DNA of 64,000 bases from JAKFYM01 sp964416595 (GTDB lineage Bacteria > Bdellovibrionota > UBA1018 > CAIPTA01): the NCBI GenBank assembly GCA_964416595.1, contig CAYQES010000002.1, forward strand, positions 1 to 64,000, given 5' to 3'. The notes under the pieces are model-generated. The model was not told where the DNA came from. It saw only the letters and a program-made list of their open reading frames with translations, and did no database searches. The position numbers and the translations under genes are program-made. Shown here one piece after another: positions 61,540 to 64,000 of the stretch (within the stretch, counting starts at the first letter, position 1; each line of letters starts with the position of its first letter).

Positions 61540-63632
61540 GCCCGCCGTTCCATTTTGAGATCGGCCTTTTTAGACCATGGCAATTTTGGCCTTTTGGCCT
61601 CCGTGAGCGAGACATACACTTCATCCAAATTTTGAAATCCTTCTACTAGGCGGAAATATTCCCAGGAGGAACAAGTGGCACTGGGGCCGATGAGCAATAA
61701 TTTATCGGCCAATTGTTGGCAGTGTGGGTAAGCCAAGCATTCTGCTCCTTGGTCAATATAGAGAAAAACCATGGAAAATTTTACTTTATACTGCCGCTCC
61801 GTGATTTCTAGGCATTCACGAATAGAGTAAAGAGTTTCTTCGTCAGAAATTTGCAGGATGAATTGGCTGTTATCTGCGGAACAAAATACTTTGGCATACT
61901 GTAAATTGGCTCGCAATTGAAAGTGATCGGAGATGTCGATTTCTCCTACGATAATGAATAAGGAGCGCTCTTTTTGTTTGGCTAGATAATCCGTGAGCAA
62001 TAGTACTTGGGATACGCCCACGTTTCCTTTCGGAGAAGAGCAAAGCACGATGGCGGCATCTCCTTTATCACTTCGATAGTTACAACCAAGACTCAACAAC
62101 ACTTTAGCTTTGTTAGAATTGCTTGGCTTAAGATCGCCAGCATATTTAAAGCCCATTTCTGCCACGTTTAATTCATCAATAACTTTTTTCCTAATAATGG
62201 CAAAAATGATGGTGGCAGCAGCTGTAAACACTAAGCCAACAAGGAATGAAAAGAAAAGTCTAGAGCCGGTGGGTAAGCTTTTTACTGGATAGGCATAGGA
62301 TCGAGTAGGTAGCAGGGTCAAAATAGACTCATGGGTATTATTTTTAATTTCTGTTACTTCTATGCGCTTAGAAACATCTTCAAATAATTCTCTGGCAATC
62401 CGCACATCCCTCTGGAAGTTATCTAGTAAGATCTGTTGGTCGGGGAGCATTTTCGAGCTTTGCTCAGCGGCTTTCATTCGTTTTTCAATCTGATCTAGCT
62501 CGATCTCTTCTTTTTTGATTGTGTCTTGGAGTTCCACAATTTTTTTCGAAAGCTCCGCTTCATGGCCAACGCTAACCACATTGCGGCCACTCATATCGCC
62601 GGCACTATTTAATATTTTTTCTACGTTAATAATTTTTTCGTCAATTTCTTTGATGCCGGGATTGTCTTCTGTATAGCCTTGAAATAGGAATTTTTTACGG
62701 CGGTATTTTAGTTCAATTAGTTCTTGCTTGAATTTATCAAACACTTCAGTGGTGGTGTCTGAATTTTTCATGAAACTAGAAAAACGCTTTTTGTAAAATT
62801 CTAAGAGGCGGCGATTGGAATTCAACTCGTCTATTTTGGCATTATAATCGGATTTTAAAGAATTGGCATTTTTCGAAACGGATTGTTTATCTGCTTCGTT
62901 GGCCAATAAAGGATTTTCTCGATAAAATTCTCGTAAGGCTTCTTCTGAATCTACGAGGCGCTTTCGTAAATCTTCTTTTTGCTTGCGTAGGGCTAGCATT
63001 GAAGCGTCTACTTCTTTTTTGTAAAAAATATCGGAAGTTTTAATGTAACCCTCTGCTAAATATGCAGCTACTTTTTGGGCTGTTTCTGGTTGCAAGGCAT
63101 CTACTTGAATTTCGAATGCGCTCTCTGGATGATTGGCTTTTATTTCACTGATGGCTGAGAATAGTGCCAATAATTCTTGGCCAGATAGTGTGTTTATATC
63201 CACTTTACTTTTAAGATCCTGACTAATGCCAATGCGATTGAATAATAAAGAGAGGCGAAATTTTTCGCCAATGCCCCAAGCTAAATTTAATTGATTGTTC
63301 TCTGGGTCATTGGCCACAATTTTTTTCAATTCTTCTTCGAATTCTGTCATTTGCAGAAGTTTGATTTGACTGTCGATCAAGTCCTTTTTATTCATGGAAG
63401 CGAGCACAGAAATATCTTGGGATTTTGCAGCCTCAACAGCATTTACTTTAACCACAGCTTTGGAACGGTAACGTGGCGGCTCTGTGAAGGCGAAAACGAT
63501 GGATAGAAAGGAAAAAAGGAATGCGCCGGCGAAGCAGTGGCGCCAGTACATAGATAAAATAACTTTCGCTTGCGACCAAGTGATGGACGCGGCGTAAGTT
63601 AACCGAGTGTGAGAACGTCCCATCCTAGACAT
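61536..63632 (-). CDS. Wzz/GNVR chain-length regulator with decayed BY-kinase domain
   Basis: 698 residues from ATG 63632; GTG 63638 and ATG 63623 are other options. Membrane segments lie near residues 32-50 and 457-480. The Wzz domain is followed by long coiled-coil and the GNVR region (ILLDNFQRDVRIARELFEDV). The cytoplasmic C-terminal ~200 residues align with the tyrosine-kinase domain of Wzc-like proteins, but the Walker A is GNVGVSQ in place of GEGKS, and the second Asp-rich box reads LFIIVGEID. No Tyr cluster closes the tail. It probably sets polymer length without kinase activity. Confidence 0.85.
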   Translation of the reverse strand: MSRMGRSHTRLTYAASITWSQAKVILSMYWRHCFAGAFLFSFLSIVFAFTEPPRYRSKAVVKVNAVEAAKSQDISVLASMNKKDLIDSQIKLLQMTEFEEELKKIVANDPENNQLNLAWGIGEKFRLSLLFNRIGISQDLKSKVDINTLSGQELLALFSAISEIKANHPESAFEIQVDALQPETAQKVAAYLAEGYIKTSDIFYKKEVDASMLALRKQKEDLRKRLVDSEEALREFYRENPLLANEADKQSVSKNANSLKSDYNAKIDELNSNRRLLEFYKKRFSSFMKNSDTTTEVFDKFKQELIELKYRRKKFLFQGYTEDNPGIKEIDEKIINVEKILNSAGDMSGRNVVSVGHEAELSKKIVELQDTIKKEEIELDQIEKRMKAAEQSSKMLPDQQILLDNFQRDVRIARELFEDVSKRIEVTEIKNNTHESILTLLPTRSYAYPVKSLPTGSRLFFSFLVGLVFTAAATIIFAIIRKKVIDELNVAEMGFKYAGDLKPSNSNKAKVLLSLGCNYRSDKGDAAIVLCSSPKGNVGVSQVLLLTDYLAKQKERSLFIIVGEIDISDHFQLRANLQYAKVFCSADNSQFILQISDEETLYSIRECLEITERQYKVKFSMVFLYIDQGAECLAYPHCQQLADKLLLIGPSATCSSWEYFRLVEGFQNLDEVYVSLTEAKRPKLPWSKKADLKMERRA

Positions 63633-64000
63633 ATTCACTCTCTCTTAGGCCAATGGCCAAACTAACCCATAGGAAAGCACCTACGGGCATATATAAAATC
63701 CCTTCACTACCTAATCCACCAACGAGGATAATGATAGGTGTGATTCCGCATATCCAAAGCAGGCTCCTCCTCTTGGAAATTGCGCTTCGATATGATTTTC
63801 TCATAAGCGAGAATGAGAGCGAAAGGATTAGTGCAATCCAAGACAAAAGCCCAAAGATACCTAATTCCGTGAAAATAGCTCGGTACACGTTATCAGCGAA
63901 GGCCCACTCCTCACCGAAATAAGGATCTTTTTTAATCCGTGAATACCAAACTGCAGCGGCCGCTCCCACACGGGATAATCCAATTCCCAATGGATTAATA
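63625..64000 (-). CDS. O-antigen ligase/Wzy polymerase, C-terminal part (runs off window)
   Basis: The frame is open to base 64000, so the N-terminus is outside the window. The visible residues begin NPLGIGLSRVGAAAAVWYS, followed by FADNVYRAIFTELGIFGLLSW, the large-loop and last-helix pattern of O-antigen polymerase/ligase proteins. Three membrane segments follow. It overlaps the Wzz start by 8 bases, so Wzy and Wzz are coupled and should act on the same polymer in the periplasm. Confidence 0.8.
   Translation of the reverse strand, partial: INPLGIGLSRVGAAAAVWYSRIKKDPYFGEEWAFADNVYRAIFTELGIFGLLSWIALILSLSFSLMRKSYRSAISKRRSLLWICGITPIIILVGGLGSEGILYMPVGAFLWVSLAIGLRESEYV

Overview
The window comes from a Gram-negative (diderm) bacterium. 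It encodes an outer-membrane secretin, an MCE/Mla lipid-transport system, several lipoproteins, MreB, and a Wzz/Wzy-type polysaccharide locus. The gene set and style are reminiscent of Bdellovibrionota or other former deltaproteobacterial lineages: clostripain-family and trypsin-like secreted proteins, a short AMP nucleosidase, Tad-pilus genes without pilins, and many TTG/GTG starts. This placement is inference, because no rRNA or other strong taxonomic marker is present. Coding density is very high, with many 4-base stop/start overlaps and overlapping convergent genes. The only gene-free stretch over 300 bases is 55424-55769.

Layout. 1-1618: end of a DUF2142-type membrane protein and an FkbM methyltransferase. 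1.7-5.9 kb: stress and envelope genes (Hsp20, small zinc ribbon, C11 peptidase, parvulin, a trypsin-like pseudoprotease lipoprotein, an HbpS-like haem-binding protein). 5.9-8.4 kb: an MBOAT/SGNH O-acylation pair. 8.5-22.7 kb: a glycan-assembly island with three GT2 glycosyltransferases, seven large polytopic GT-C-like or DUF2079 proteins and one XRE regulator. Three of the polytopic proteins are recognisable paralogues. 22.7-26.6 kb: a tiny lipoprotein, then tadA-mlaD-mlaF-mlaE on the minus strand, where MlaD carries a long beta-rich C-terminal extension. 26.6-33 kb: lepA, a signal-peptidase homologue, pyrB, a metal-site-less pyrC, carA and an unknown gene, mostly translationally coupled. 33.2-34.8 kb: an AT-richer secreted beta-helix protein.

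34.8-40.2 kb: amn-mreB-pilZ-ade on the minus strand and an SCP2-like gene plus hpt on the plus strand, which mixes purine salvage with cell-shape and c-di-GMP functions. 40.2-44.5 kb: an operon of a 40-residue very basic protein, metK, a small membrane protein and valS. 44.6-48.2 kb: a minimal Tad-type locus with secretin and CpaF ATPase on plus, and a fused TadB-TadC protein and a small exported protein on minus. 48.3-55.4 kb: an active/inactive M16 peptidase pair, lon, and typA. 55.4-57.6 kb: a palindrome-rich spacer, tRNA-Val(TAC) and a secreted protein resembling eukaryotic-type protein-arginine deiminase. 57.65-64 kb: an exopolysaccharide operon on minus (Wzy end, Wzz with a decayed kinase domain, GT4, a lipoprotein with caspase/clostripain-like His and Cys motifs, a GT-C-like protein).

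Themes. The window contains several proteins whose family fold is clear but whose catalytic residues are replaced: trypsin-like lipoprotein, PyrC, signal peptidase, second M16 subunit and the Wzz-linked BY-kinase domain. The most unusual candidates are the secreted PAD-like protein with its palindromic upstream region, the TadB-TadC fusion, the MlaD extension and the cysteine-peptidase-like lipoprotein inside the polysaccharide operon. All functional calls come from reading motifs by eye; no database search was run.
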